Source: Phlebotomus papatasi (Eukaryota; Arthropoda; Insecta; Diptera; Psychodidae). From it: 64,000 nt of DNA. The notes beneath the pieces were generated by a model. That model saw only the letters and a list, made by a program, of their open reading frames with translations. It was not told the origin of the DNA and made no database searches. Every line of letters starts with the position of its first letter. Position 1 is the stretch's first letter. Position numbers and translations under genes: made by a program. Of this stretch, positions 1 through 9,522 are shown one piece after another. The stretch lies in contig NC_077222.1 of the NCBI RefSeq assembly GCF_024763615.1, positions 85,188,001 through 85,252,000 on the forward strand, read 5' to 3'.

Positions 1-730
1 CCATTGATCTAGTTTTCACTAGAAGAGCAGCCACTTTCTCTACACTAAAACCTTCGATTCCACTCATTTTAGATAAAAATGTTCGTAAAATAATTTACGC
101 GGGCCGCGAGATTTCAAACAATTGAATGAGTTGCTTGGGTACTTAAAAGTGAAGACAAATTATTTTTTTCCTCTATTTATAATGTAATTTCGCCCACGAT
201 TCGTTGACCTGACATTTTTTGCAGAATTGCAATTTTCAATTTTCCCATCATATTCCAAATCACAAGAATTGCATATATGAATCATACACTGCACTCTGAT
301 CGAGAGACATAGAAAGAGGAAAAAGAGGATCAAATTCACCTCGCGCGCGTGTGAAATTCAGCGGATCAGTTTTCGTAGAATTTTTTTGTCCATTCTGTTT
401 TCCTCGATGATGATCTGCATAATTGCACTTTTTTGGTGGGAAAAAATCAATTGGCAACGAAAAATAATTTCACAATATTTCTCTTTATGGTGAAATTATT
501 GACCTCATCGTGGACTTTAGCATTTTTTCAGCTAAGATAGACGAAATTTAATACCAAGTGAATTTTCGTGGGAAAGAAATTATTTTAGCAAATGTGCATA
601 GAGTCCGAGGTTTCTTGTAAAGTGAATTTGTGTTAAAAATCATTAACTCATCTGATCATCAAAGAGACAACATTGGCTCCCCGATAATCTCCAGATAAAT
701 TCCAGTTACGTCTTCCTCTTAACTTCAATT
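1..730. other. Flanking DNA, no gene recognised
   Basis: AT-rich sequence with only short open frames and none with recognisable content. The last 100 bases lead into the short leader exon of the next gene and may hold its promoter, but I see no clear TATA box. Confidence 0.5.
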
Positions 731-737
731 AAAAAAA

Positions 738-1220
738 ATGGTAAGTCTCGCCCAATAAATTTTCCATGTCTTTTTCTCTCTATATATTGATTTTGTTTAG
801 ACTTGATTTTAATTTTGGATTATTTCTTTACAGGATCTCAAGGCAGCATTCACGAGGGCTAATTCAACCACCCCAACAAAGTCAGCCACTACATTGGAAG
901 TGGGAAAATATTTCCCCATAGAAAGAATGGAGAGGAAGACAACAAAGTACGGGGACCAAGTCCTCGTCACTTTCATTACGGGGCAGAAGGTATGGCTACC
1001 TAACTCCTTTTCCCGGGAGCTGCGGGACGAAATCATCTCATACGTGCGTCCCGGAGAGTGGGAGTTGAGTTTCCAAGGGATGCAGCTGATGAGCAACCGA
1101 TACACCAAAGCCCAATTTAACGTAAGGGCTGTTCCTCCTGCACATCACTGGGGTGATGAAGGCGATTTCACTCCACCTCCAGAAGAGGAAAATAATGAGA
1201 GATCGCCCTCAATCTTGTAA
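738..1220 (+). CDS. Small virus-like ORF with a leader intron
   Basis: Inferred as two exons: the start codon alone at 738-740, followed at once by a GTAAGT donor, an intron at 741-833, and coding 834-1220. This gives about 129 residues. Without splicing, the first in-frame ATG of the second exon is at 894 and yields 108 residues. The protein has a central domain rich in beta-type residues (from VGKYFPIERM onward) and an acidic, proline-rich tail. Similar small proteins recur beside packaging ATPases in Polinton/adintovirus-like elements of invertebrates, but I cannot name the function; a nucleic-acid-binding role is a guess. An AATAAA signal follows at about 1233, so it looks like a separate transcription unit. 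The intron after the ATG could mean host domestication or simply be this family's habit. Confidence 0.5.
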
Positions 1221-1394
1221 TACAAGAGACAAATAAAAGAAAAATATAATATTTTAAACACAATTCTTTTTATTTTCACCTCCTTGCCTTTTGTCTTGTG
1301 CATTATACCCCTATTCATGGCCTATCTTCTTATCAGCGTTGCAATTCCACATTTTGCATTTGATTTGTTTTTCTCACAGCGTTTATTGAGAATG

Positions 1395-1440
1395 AGGGAA
1401 AAAAGTGTATATATAGGAGTTGATGTTAAATCTCTCCAAT
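1395..1440 (+). promoter_or_regulatory. Possible TATA-type promoter of the ATPase gene
   Basis: A GTATATATAGG motif lies about 55 bases upstream of the ATPase start codon at 1467, downstream of the previous gene's poly(A) signal. Spacing and sequence fit a core promoter for an individually transcribed gene. No experimental support. Confidence 0.35.
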
Positions 1441-1466
1441 ATTACTGATGCTTCACCCAAATTGAA

Positions 1467-2183
1467 ATGATTAAATTCAGAGTCCCCTTTTCAATTATTT
1501 TGGCGGGCCCTTCAGGATGTGGGAAATCTACATTTTCCACAGATATTTTAAGAAATCTAAAAGAGATAACCAACACTGATTTCGAGACAATTCTTTGGTG
1601 TTTCTCTGAACATGGAAGTGTAGGAGGTCTCCCAAAAATCCCTAATCTGAAAGTATGCCAAGGTATCCCGGACAAAATTGGCGCTAATGACAAATCTCCA
1701 AAATTAGTTGTTATCGACGATTTAATGACAGATAAGAAATATGAATCGCGCATCTGTGATCTCTTTATTAAAGAATCACACCACAAAAATATATCTATAA
1801 TTTTTATTTGCCAAAATATTTTTTATCAATCTCGATTTTCTCGCACAATATCCCTGAATGCGAAATACATTGTGATATTTAAAAATGTGCGAGATAAATC
1901 TCAGTTTTTTCCTTTGGCCCGTCCAAATCATCTCCTGAGTGTATATAAGGAATGCACTAAACAACCTTTCGGCTATCTCATGAAAGATTTAAATCAGGAA
2001 ACACCTGATATATTCAGATACCGTACAAATATTTTCAACAAGGACTTTTGCGAGTGTTTTAGCACTGAAGAGGATTTAATTAGTCATGACGCGTACAAAG
2101 ACAGTAAAGAAGAAGAAGAAGAAGAGCTCGAAAGGCCCTATTCAGAAATTGAGGGAAAACAAATATATTTTATACACGCTTAA
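1467..2183 (+). CDS. FtsK/HerA-type DNA packaging ATPase, virus-like element
   Basis: 238 residues, uninterrupted. The Walker A loop GPSGCGKS is at residues 14-21 and Walker B (VVIDDLM) has its acidic pair at D84-D85. A sensor-like stretch, ISIIFICQN, comes next, followed by the basic region that carries the arginine-finger candidates. The order and spacing match genome-packaging ATPases (A32-like, FtsK/HerA superfamily) of Polintons and adintoviruses, which drive DNA into capsids. The tail ends in a run of glutamates encoded by the same bases that encode lysines of the next ORF, which overlaps by 98 bases. The frame is intact, so the copy is either recent or under selection. Neighbouring capsid and polymerase genes are not visible; the assembly gap begins 167 bases downstream. 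A parvovirus-like or other endogenous element is less likely. Confidence 0.75.
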   Translation: MIKFRVPFSIILAGPSGCGKSTFSTDILRNLKEITNTDFETILWCFSEHGSVGGLPKIPNLKVCQGIPDKIGANDKSPKLVVIDDLMTDKKYESRICDLFIKESHHKNISIIFICQNIFYQSRFSRTISLNAKYIVIFKNVRDKSQFFPLARPNHLLSVYKECTKQPFGYLMKDLNQETPDIFRYRTNIFNKDFCECFSTEEDLISHDAYKDSKEEEEEELERPYSEIEGKQIYFIHA

Positions 2184-2349
2184 AGATGCCCCGAAAGAGA
2201 TGAGAAAGGCAATTATTAAGCACTGTTCACCATTCACTATTAAAGCAATACAAGAAATTATCCATAATACTTTGAATGGCAATTTGAAAGTTCCATCTAA
2301 ATCTTTTGGCAGGCTAAAAAGATATAAAAATGAGATGCGAAAGATTGTC
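2086..2349 (+). CDS. Small basic virion-core-like protein, cut by gap
   Basis: Starts with ATG at 2086 inside the ATPase gene and runs at least 88 residues into the N gap. It opens with a lysine run and continues as an apparently helical domain (LKDAPKEMRKAIIKH and onward), then another basic patch. Small proteins of this build accompany packaging ATPases in adintovirus-like elements, where they are thought to be core or membrane-active virion components. That comparison is from memory and is an inference. The true C-terminus is unknown because sequence right of the gap belongs to something else. Confidence 0.5.
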
Positions 2350-2849
2350 NNNNNNNNNNNNNNNNNNNNNNNNNNNNNNNNNNNNNNNNNNNNNNNNNNN
2401 NNNNNNNNNNNNNNNNNNNNNNNNNNNNNNNNNNNNNNNNNNNNNNNNNNNNNNNNNNNNNNNNNNNNNNNNNNNNNNNNNNNNNNNNNNNNNNNNNNNN
2501 NNNNNNNNNNNNNNNNNNNNNNNNNNNNNNNNNNNNNNNNNNNNNNNNNNNNNNNNNNNNNNNNNNNNNNNNNNNNNNNNNNNNNNNNNNNNNNNNNNNN
2601 NNNNNNNNNNNNNNNNNNNNNNNNNNNNNNNNNNNNNNNNNNNNNNNNNNNNNNNNNNNNNNNNNNNNNNNNNNNNNNNNNNNNNNNNNNNNNNNNNNNN
2701 NNNNNNNNNNNNNNNNNNNNNNNNNNNNNNNNNNNNNNNNNNNNNNNNNNNNNNNNNNNNNNNNNNNNNNNNNNNNNNNNNNNNNNNNNNNNNNNNNNNN
2801 NNNNNNNNNNNNNNNNNNNNNNNNNNNNNNNNNNNNNNNNNNNNNNNNN
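2350..2849. other. Assembly gap, 500 N
   Basis: Exactly 500 N, which suggests a placeholder rather than a measured distance. It separates the virus-like gene block from a mariner-type remnant. Any open frame running through it is an artefact. Confidence 0.99.
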
Positions 2850-3722
2850 CGCTATATTTTGCAGGAAATGTGGAAGCAGCTATCGTTAGGGCTCATCAAA
2901 ACCTGAATGTAATTAAACTTTTCGTTTTTCGAAACATAACTTCTAAGTCTAAAAAACTTGCATAATCGCTAGTCATCGTCCTTAAACTGAAGAAGCAAAT
3001 TGAACGGAATTTGCATCCACCATGAAATAAATATTGTTAAAGGATCTTTATATGAAGCCTTAAAAATCCTGAAAAGGGCGAGATTTCATCGATCATCAAA
3101 AAAAGTTATGCTCGATCGACGAAGAAGTAAATTTGCTTGCACGTACGTGGTCAGTTTCGTAAAGTCATCTTCTCTGATTTGAAGAAAAGATCATACGATA
3201 ATTTAGACGTTCGAATGGTCACCGGAAGTCAAGGACCACTTATTTGAAGGTCTGGACTTCCTTGAAGACAAATTATCGCGTTCCACTGGGCTTTTTAGGC
3301 TGTACCGTCAAAACGAATGCCAATGTGTTTCTGGAAATTGTCCTGGAAGGAGTGTTGGAGTCGTGAACTAACAAAATTTTTTAGTAAGAAGTAATGGAAG
3401 TTCGAATAAGACTCGGCAACGTAGCAGAAATCACGCGCCGAACAAGATTTTGCTAAAAACAGCGTTTCTCACGTCATTTTGAGAACACAACGACCTTCGC
3501 GATTCTAGGATGAAAAATCGTTTGACTTCTCCAAAAGAGGTATTTTGTTGGTCAAGGTTAGGACTAAAAAGTAGCCAAATATCGATGAAGTGAAAGCAGC
3601 CCTTCCTCGTGAATAGCAGAAGATTCAGAAGGTTGACATTCGTGCAAACTGCGATGGTGCTTCCGACAGACTTAAGACCATTGTTAAATCAAAATGAGAT
3701 CATATTGAACAAAACCGATAAT
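2850..3722 (+). pseudogene. Decayed mariner/Tc1-like transposase
   Basis: Fragments in shifting frames resemble an IS630/Tc1/mariner transposase in order: a helix-turn-helix piece at 2865-2960 (IVRAHQNLNVIKL), a second one near 3000-3120, the region normally reading VFSDEK at about 3166-3210 (here FSDLKKRSYDNLD), and the C-terminal piece at 3560-3720 (PNIDEVKAALPRE and DRLKTIVKSK). Frameshifts and stops are frequent, so it cannot be active. The N-terminal part is lost in the gap. Confidence 0.6.
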
Positions 3723-3850
3723 ATTCTATTTTGATGTATGTCCTACCATTTTTGTCTTTATTTCAAAAAAGTTAAACAACAAATGAGGATATTATAATGC
3801 TTTGATTTGTTGCATTTTTTCAGCCATCCTGTAGATTTAGGAATAGATAT
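3722..3850 (+). mobile_element. 3' end of the mariner-like remnant
   Basis: AT-rich tail after the transposase remnant. It ends in a block (TTTTTTCAGCCATCCTGTA, about 3815-3834) of the kind that forms a mariner terminal inverted repeat. The partner end is not visible because of the gap. Confidence 0.4.
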
Positions 3851-4292
3851 TGCTTGCCCCCTATAACAATGAATTTATGCGCATTCCGAATCACTGGGAT
3901 TCCGAGCACTGGGAGTGCTTGCGAATCGGAAAACGAATGGGGAATTATACGGATTTCAAACCTAAGATTTAACAATATAGTTTAACTTCTCTAATTTCTT
4001 GCACATCAAGATTTTTCTTTAAAGAAAATTTTGACTTTGAATTGGATCATTAAAGACAATTGATCTTAGATTCTTAAAAATCAATAAGATTGGCTGCTGT
4101 TTAGAATTTTTAAACTTTTGAGAACTGGGCTAAACCTCTAAACTGAAGAGCGCTTTAACCCTCGAATGGGTTTTTCTCCGTAAGTTCTAAAAGAAACGTA
4201 GCACTTTGTATTCCTGACCAATTCCATTTATTCATTGATGCGTGAATATAATTAAATTTCGCCTGAATGTATAATAGACTTCAACGAAAGAT
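3851..4292. other. Intergenic, nothing recognised
   Basis: AT-rich DNA between the mariner remnant and the 3' end of the minus-strand secreted-protein gene. No coding content or clear repeat seen. Confidence 0.4.
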
Positions 4293-4769
4293 TTATAGTT
4301 CCTCAAGTGTTACATTCACGATCTTTGGATTTTCGATAGGTTTATTAACTCTTGCAGTGAGTGCTGCTGGAAATCCATAAACTAGAATATTTGCACCAAG
4401 GTGGTTGGTGTTGGTCAAAGAAAGTTCTACCCAGAACGTATGATGATTTCCTGGAACTGTGTAGCTTCGTCCATTAGAATCCTAAAAAAAGTAAAATAAA
4501 ACAAATAATAAAGCCACTAACTTTAGAGATTTAAATGCGTAATATTTCCTTACCGGAAAAACATTAACGTGTACGAATGTAATTACACTTCCTGGAGTTC
4601 CTTCGAAGGAAACTCGAACAGTATGTTTTTGTTGAAATAGCGTTACAGTTGTTGAATTATCCGCAAAACCGAGAAAAGTTGTGCCCGGAGTTATACGGCC
4701 AAGACCCATATAATTTTGACCAAAAACGGTCACAATGCAAATTAAGAAAATAAGCACAGAATACTTCAT
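4293..4769 (-). CDS. Small secreted protein, MBF2-like
   Basis: Two exons: 4769-4554 (72 codons) and 4481-4293, joined over a 72-base intron with GTAAGG donor and TTTTTTTAG acceptor in phase 0. The product is 134 residues. Residues 1-17 form a clear signal peptide (MKYSVLIFLICIVTVFG). The mature part has short beta-type stretches: a hydrophobic strand around VITFVHVNVFP spanning the splice junction, a polar turn (NHHTFWVELSLTN) and a final NILVYGFP strand. This resembles insect MBF2-domain proteins, small secreted proteins of unclear role despite the historical name transcription activator MBF2. Family assignment is by pattern memory. No cysteines are evident, so a disulphide-rich salivary toxin is unlikely. 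A putative TATA (TATATA, about 4871) lies upstream on the same strand. Confidence 0.6.
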
Positions 4770-5504
4770 TTTTAATTTTAAAAAAATGATTTGTTCAACG
4801 ATTGATTAGCAATTTAGAAGGCTAAGTTGCTGCTTTCACACTGACTTAATTCGCTAAACTTTTCGAATTTATATATTCGGTCTATGCGATCAATAAAAGT
4901 TGTAATTCAACTATAATTAGATTTATCAATTTTTGAAAGAATTCGCTATTCGGTCTATCTGCAAAGACCAAAAAGTTGCTTTTCGATTATTTTATAATGG
5001 GCGTGTAAATATATTACTTCTGTGAAAAATTCTCAGAATTTGACGAAGTAAACACAAAATAAAAATAATGTGTGTTATATGGGCTAATTACTATAAAATT
5101 TACAAGGGGCAGAGATATTATTGGTAAATTATATTTAATCTCCAATCAGCTTTGTCCATAAAAAAATTAAACCATGCCCCCTTCTAGAGCTTTGATAACC
5201 ACTACCAAAAATAAAGTAATAATCGAAGAAATGACAATAAAATTCAGGTATTAAGACTGCATAGTCAAAAGGCCTAAAAGGCCAGTATGTTTAATTCTCA
5301 ATTAAAATGCCGACTTCGGGAAAAAGATGGTAGCTAATGAATGCAACTTCGGGTGCGAAAAAATCTTAATGCATTAATATCCAATTGTGAGTTGTATTTT
5401 GGGGGCAAAGAATCATCAACTTCGTACTCATTGAACAGTTTACTGCACATAATTCATATTTTTCGGAATTATCTTAAATTCAATATAATTTTTTGTGATT
5501 ACTT
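4770..5504. other. Intergenic, nothing recognised
   Basis: AT-rich DNA upstream of the secreted-protein gene. A short open frame at 5341-5550 has no recognisable content and enters the minisatellite. Confidence 0.4.
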
Positions 5505-8330
5505 TTTGCAGACTATTTCCAGGAACTGTGAGATTTTTACTATTCGCTGAAACAGTCAAATTTGACTGATAACAGTAGGGGAGACAGGGGTAGAATTAGC
5601 CAGCAAATGAAGCTTTTTTTTCGCGAGTGGCTTGTGAAAAAATGATAAGTTTTGTCTAATATTTTTATGTTTCATAAGTAGCATTAGGATATTGGCTATA
5701 TGAAACAGTGTAGTTCAAAGCTCTAAAATCCTTGGCTTTTTCTTGAGAGGATAATGAAAAAAGTACTGCACATTGGCTACACTTACCCCTGCCTGGGTAG
5801 AAATAGCCACTTTTGGGGTACTAATTGCCACTAGTTTCCCAGATGAAATTTTAAACTGGAGATTACCAAATATTGTTTCACTTGATACACTGAAGCCCAC
5901 TGATGCTAAATATGTTACTTAAACCTAAAGAAAAGGGCTTCAGCCAACTTTTTTATGACATTTTTGTAATTGAGGCAAAATTAATGCAAACATTCTAATA
6001 AGTTATATAACTGTTTTTTTCCCCTTAATTTATTAAATTGTACAAATTATGTAATGGCCTATACGACTAATGATTCGGGATTTTCTGCCGTCTTGCCCGA
6101 TGAAGTCGGTTGTGAAGTCGGCGGCAGCCGCAGATGATAAAAGAGAAATAAATTATTATTATTTATTATTATATTATTATTATTATTCTAAAAAATCTAT
6201 TTCTCAAGTTGTTCATACAAATGGCAATATTGCTTGGAATATCAATAGTACTTTTTCATCTAACAATTATCCATCTATTAGTGAAAAATCATTGATAGTT
6301 TTAGCCCGCCACGGAAGAGTGACTACAACTGCCCCGAGGGCTGTTTCAGTGTTTATCATCTTATATAAAAAAGTGGATAATTATTATCCAAGTGAAAAAT
6401 ATTTTTTAATTAGGTTTATTAAACCAGAACCGAGGTAAAACTATGAAATCTTGACTAGAAACTCAGAAAATCAAATGCTGGTCCAAAAACTGTAACATCA
6501 AAACTACAATTTTATAGCCATTTTATAAAAATGCTTCTAAATTGTAGGATAACGGGATCAGAGTTATAAATATTTCTGGGAATATGGGGATGTGTTCTTA
6601 CTTTCATTAAAAAATACTTTGCTCGATGTACATTTTAAGAAAAACGAGAAAAATCCACTGTCTACTTTTACCCCTGGCTATAGGTACCCCGGTCTCCCCT
6701 AACAGTCAAATTTCTAATAATTGCAAGAACAGTAAAATTTTACTGTTCACAGGAACAGTAAAAAATATACTATTTACAGGATTAGTAAAATTAACTATTC
6801 CCAGCAACAGTCAAATTAACTTTTCGCAGGAACAGTAAAATTTGTTGTCATAAGAAACAGTAAAAAAATATACTGTTCTCAACAACAGTAAAATTTTCGG
6901 TTCACAGTAGCAGGCAAATTTACTGTTCACAGGAACAATAAAATTTATTGTTCTCAAGAATAGTCAAATTTAGTGTTCGGAGGAACAGTTAAATTTACTA
7001 TTCACACGAACTGTAAAATTTACTATTCCCAGGGACATTAAAATTTACTGTTCGCAGGAATAGTAAAATTTTATTATTCGCTGGAATAGTTATATTTACT
7101 GTTCGTAGGAACGATAAAATGAGCTATTATCAGGAACAGTCAAATTAAGTGTTCGCAGGAACATTGAAAACTATTCGCACGAACTGTAAAATTCACTCTT
7201 CGCAGAAACAGTCAAATTTATTCTTCGCAGGAACAGTGAAATTTACTATTCTCAGGAACAGTCAAATTTACTGTTCGCAAGAACGATAATACTTTATTAT
7301 TCGCAGGAATAGTAAAATTTATTGTTCTCCAGAACAGTAAAATTTACTGTTCGCAGAAGCAGTAAAATTTTCTGTTCACAGGAGCAGTCAAATTTGTTGT
7401 TCTCAAGAACAGTCAAGTTTAGTGTTTTCAGAAATAGTAAAATTTACTATTCTCAGAAACTGTCACATTTACTGTTCGCAGGAACGATAAAACTATTATT
7501 CGCAGGAACAGTTAAATTTACTGTTTGCAGGAACGGTTAAATTTGCTATTCTCAGGAACAGTCAAATTAAGTGTTCGCAGGAACATTGAAAACTATTCGC
7601 ACGAACTATAAAATTTAGTCTTTGCAGAAACAGTCAAATTTATTCTTCGCAGGAACAGTGAAATTTACTGCTCACAGAAGTAGTAAGATTTACTGTTCGC
7701 AGGAACGGTAAAATTTTATTATTCATAGAAATAGTAAAACTTATTGTTCGCAGGAACAGTTAAATTTACCGTTCGCAGAAATGGAAAAAATTGATATTCT
7801 TAGGAACAGTCTAATTCATTGTTCGTAGGAATGAGCAATTTTATTATTCGCAGGAACAGTCAAATTTATTGTTCTCAAGAAAAATAAATTTACTGTTCGC
7901 GGAAGCAGTCAAATTTGTTGTTCTCAAGAACAGTCAAATTTAGTGTTCTCAGAAATAGCAAAATTTATTGCTCAAAGAAACAGTCAAATTTACTGTTCAA
8001 AGGAATAGTGAAATTTATTTTTCTTAAGAACAGTCAAATTTAGTTTTCGCAGGATTTAACTGTTCCTGCGTGCTGTTTCTGTTCACATAAACTATAAAAT
8101 TTACTATTTTCCGGAACAGTAAAATTTACAGTTTGCAGAAACAGTAAAATTTCACTATCCAACAGAATAGTAAAACTTACCATTCGCAAGAACAGTGAAA
8201 TTTACTGTTTCCAAGAACTTTACAATCTTATTATTCGTGAGGACAAAAAAAATTTAATATTTGTAAGAATATCAAAATTCACTATACGCAGGAACCATAA
8301 AATTAATTGTTTGCATTTCATTTAGTTCCC
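5505..8330. repeat. Degenerate minisatellite with palindromic unit
   Basis: Dozens of diverged tandem copies of a unit of about 29-32 bases built on AACAGTCAAATTTACTGTTC followed by a GCAGG spacer. The unit core is itself a near-palindrome (ACAGT...ACTGT). Units range from near consensus to strongly decayed towards 8330. The array is split by the TIR element at 5576-6701; units resume on both sides. Short open frames inside (for example 7322-7540) are by-products of the repeat. Confidence 0.85.
5576..6701. mobile_element. TIR element inserted in the minisatellite
   Basis: Begins TAGGGGAGACAGGGG and ends CCCCGGTCTCCCCTA: inverted ends of at least 15 bases flanked by a TA duplication, inserted into a minisatellite unit. 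About 1.1 kb. It contains an internal (ATT)n microsatellite (6149-6190) and no transposase; the 122-residue frame at 6070-6438 is low-complexity. It shares its ends with elements at 29687, 40740 and 44965. Confidence 0.75.
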
Positions 8331-8842
8331 GTTTATTTAAGTAAGTTAACTGTTCTCAATTGAGATTAATTGTTTTTTTTTTTTGGGAATTGTTAATTTA
8401 ATGTTGTCATAAACAAGAAAATCTGTTCCCGTTTTAGTTTTTTTGTCCATTATTGCTAGGAAAATTCGAAACATTTTCTCAAGCAGTTACAAAAATTAAA
8501 ATAGAAATTAATTTAATAAATAAAATCAACAATTAAAGGACTTGTTGGATTAGTTTCATTTTTTTTCACTGCTCGAACTCAAAGAGAAAACAGTTATATA
8601 ATCGCCTCTTCTTTTCAACTTGTCACCGCCCTGGAGCTTAAACGTTACGAGATATCGAGTTCCGGTCTTCGATGACCCCCCCCCCCCAGACGGGCTTTTT
8701 TTTCTTTTGCCCTACCCTTCTCCCCTCTATTTTTTTAATAATAAAATAAAAAGCCACAAGAAAAAAATCAAAGTTTCATGAAATATTCAATCGAAAAATT
8801 CTTTGAAGACTACAATTGAACCAGATTTTTTTTTTTTTCTAA
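8331..8842. other. AT-rich DNA before the transaldolase exon
   Basis: Simple AT-rich sequence with homopolymer runs (a C run near 8676-8688, T runs at 8380 and 8828). The tail is a long pyrimidine tract ending TCTAAAG, used as the splice acceptor of the next exon. Confidence 0.45.
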
Positions 8843-9388
8843 AGAATTCTTGAGGAGGAGCACGGTGTTCAATGCAACCTGACCTTGCTGTTCTCCTTCT
8901 GCCAAGCCGTAGCTTGTGCCGAAGCCGGAGTAACGCTCATTTCACCCTTCGTGGGCCGCATTCTCGATTGGTACGTCGCAAACACAGAGAACAAATCCTA
9001 TCCAGCTGATAAGGATCCCGGAGTAATTTCTGTGACACAAATCTACAATTACTACAAGAAATTCGGCTACAAAACCGTCGTGATGGGCGCCTCTTTCAGA
9101 AATGTTGGCGAAATCAAAGCACTTGCAGGCTGTGATCTGCTGACCATCAGTCCCAAGTTGCTTGGAGAATTGGGAGCCAGTGCAGATTCTGTGCCCCGGA
9201 AGCTCAATCTCGAGTCAGCCAAGGAGGCAAATCTCGAGAAGATCGCCCTGGATGAACCCTCCTTCCGTTGGATGCTCAATGAGGATCAAATGGCCACGGA
9301 AAAACTGTCCGAGGGCATCAGAAAATTCGCAGCTGATTCACGCAAACTCGAGACAATGCTGAGGAATTTGCTCCATGCATCCAAGTAA
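8843..9388 (+). CDS. Taldo: Transaldolase, 3'-terminal exon only
   Basis: The exon opens after a polypyrimidine tract and TCTAAAG acceptor at about 8842 and reads to the TAA at 9386-9388, about 180 residues. It holds the C-terminal half of a class I transaldolase of the pentose phosphate pathway, which transfers dihydroxyacetone units between sugar phosphates in the cytosol. Diagnostic segments are HGVQCNLTLLFSFCQAVACA, AGVTLISPFVGRILDWY, GYKTVVMGASFRN, ALAGCDLLTISPKLL, LNEDQMATEKLSEGIRKFA. The Schiff-base lysine and the N-terminal half belong to upstream exons, which I do not find anywhere between the gap and this exon. The 3' UTR has an AATAAA signal at about 9489. The gene is convergent with kurz, whose stop is only 135 bases away. 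The frame is intact, so this looks like a real exon. Confidence 0.85.
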   Translation, partial: RILEEEHGVQCNLTLLFSFCQAVACAEAGVTLISPFVGRILDWYVANTENKSYPADKDPGVISVTQIYNYYKKFGYKTVVMGASFRNVGEIKALAGCDLLTISPKLLGELGASADSVPRKLNLESAKEANLEKIALDEPSFRWMLNEDQMATEKLSEGIRKFAADSRKLETMLRNLLHASK

Positions 9389-9484
9389 AAAAAATGCAAA
9401 GTTCAAATTTTCAAAATTCAATCGTTTTTTTTCGGGGGTCTTGATGGTCATTTCTGTTTTATATCCTTTGATCTGTTTTATACC

Positions 9485-9500
9485 ACTTAATAAAGTTCTA
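9485..9500 (+). terminator. Poly(A) signal of transaldolase
   Basis: AATAAA about 100 bases after the transaldolase stop codon. It lies close to the convergent kurz 3' end, so the two transcripts probably overlap. Confidence 0.5.
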
Positions 9501-9522
9501 TTGCCATACTGCATCTTTCTTT

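Noticed and set aside
809..1108. 99-residue minus-strand frame opposite the first virus-like gene
   Set aside because: Shadow of the plus-strand coding region, with no recognisable domain or signal.
2086..2965. Open frames that run through the N gap (2086-2889, 2330-2965)
   Set aside because: They continue only because N codons are not stops. Sequence right of the gap is a mariner-like remnant, not a continuation.
6070..6438. 122-residue frame inside the TIR element
   Set aside because: Dominated by tyrosine/leucine runs from an (ATT)n microsatellite; no domain, no plausible promoter.
6710..8330. CRISPR-like or regulatory array
   Set aside because: Units are diverged head-to-tail minisatellite copies without conserved repeats and unique spacers, in a eukaryotic genome.
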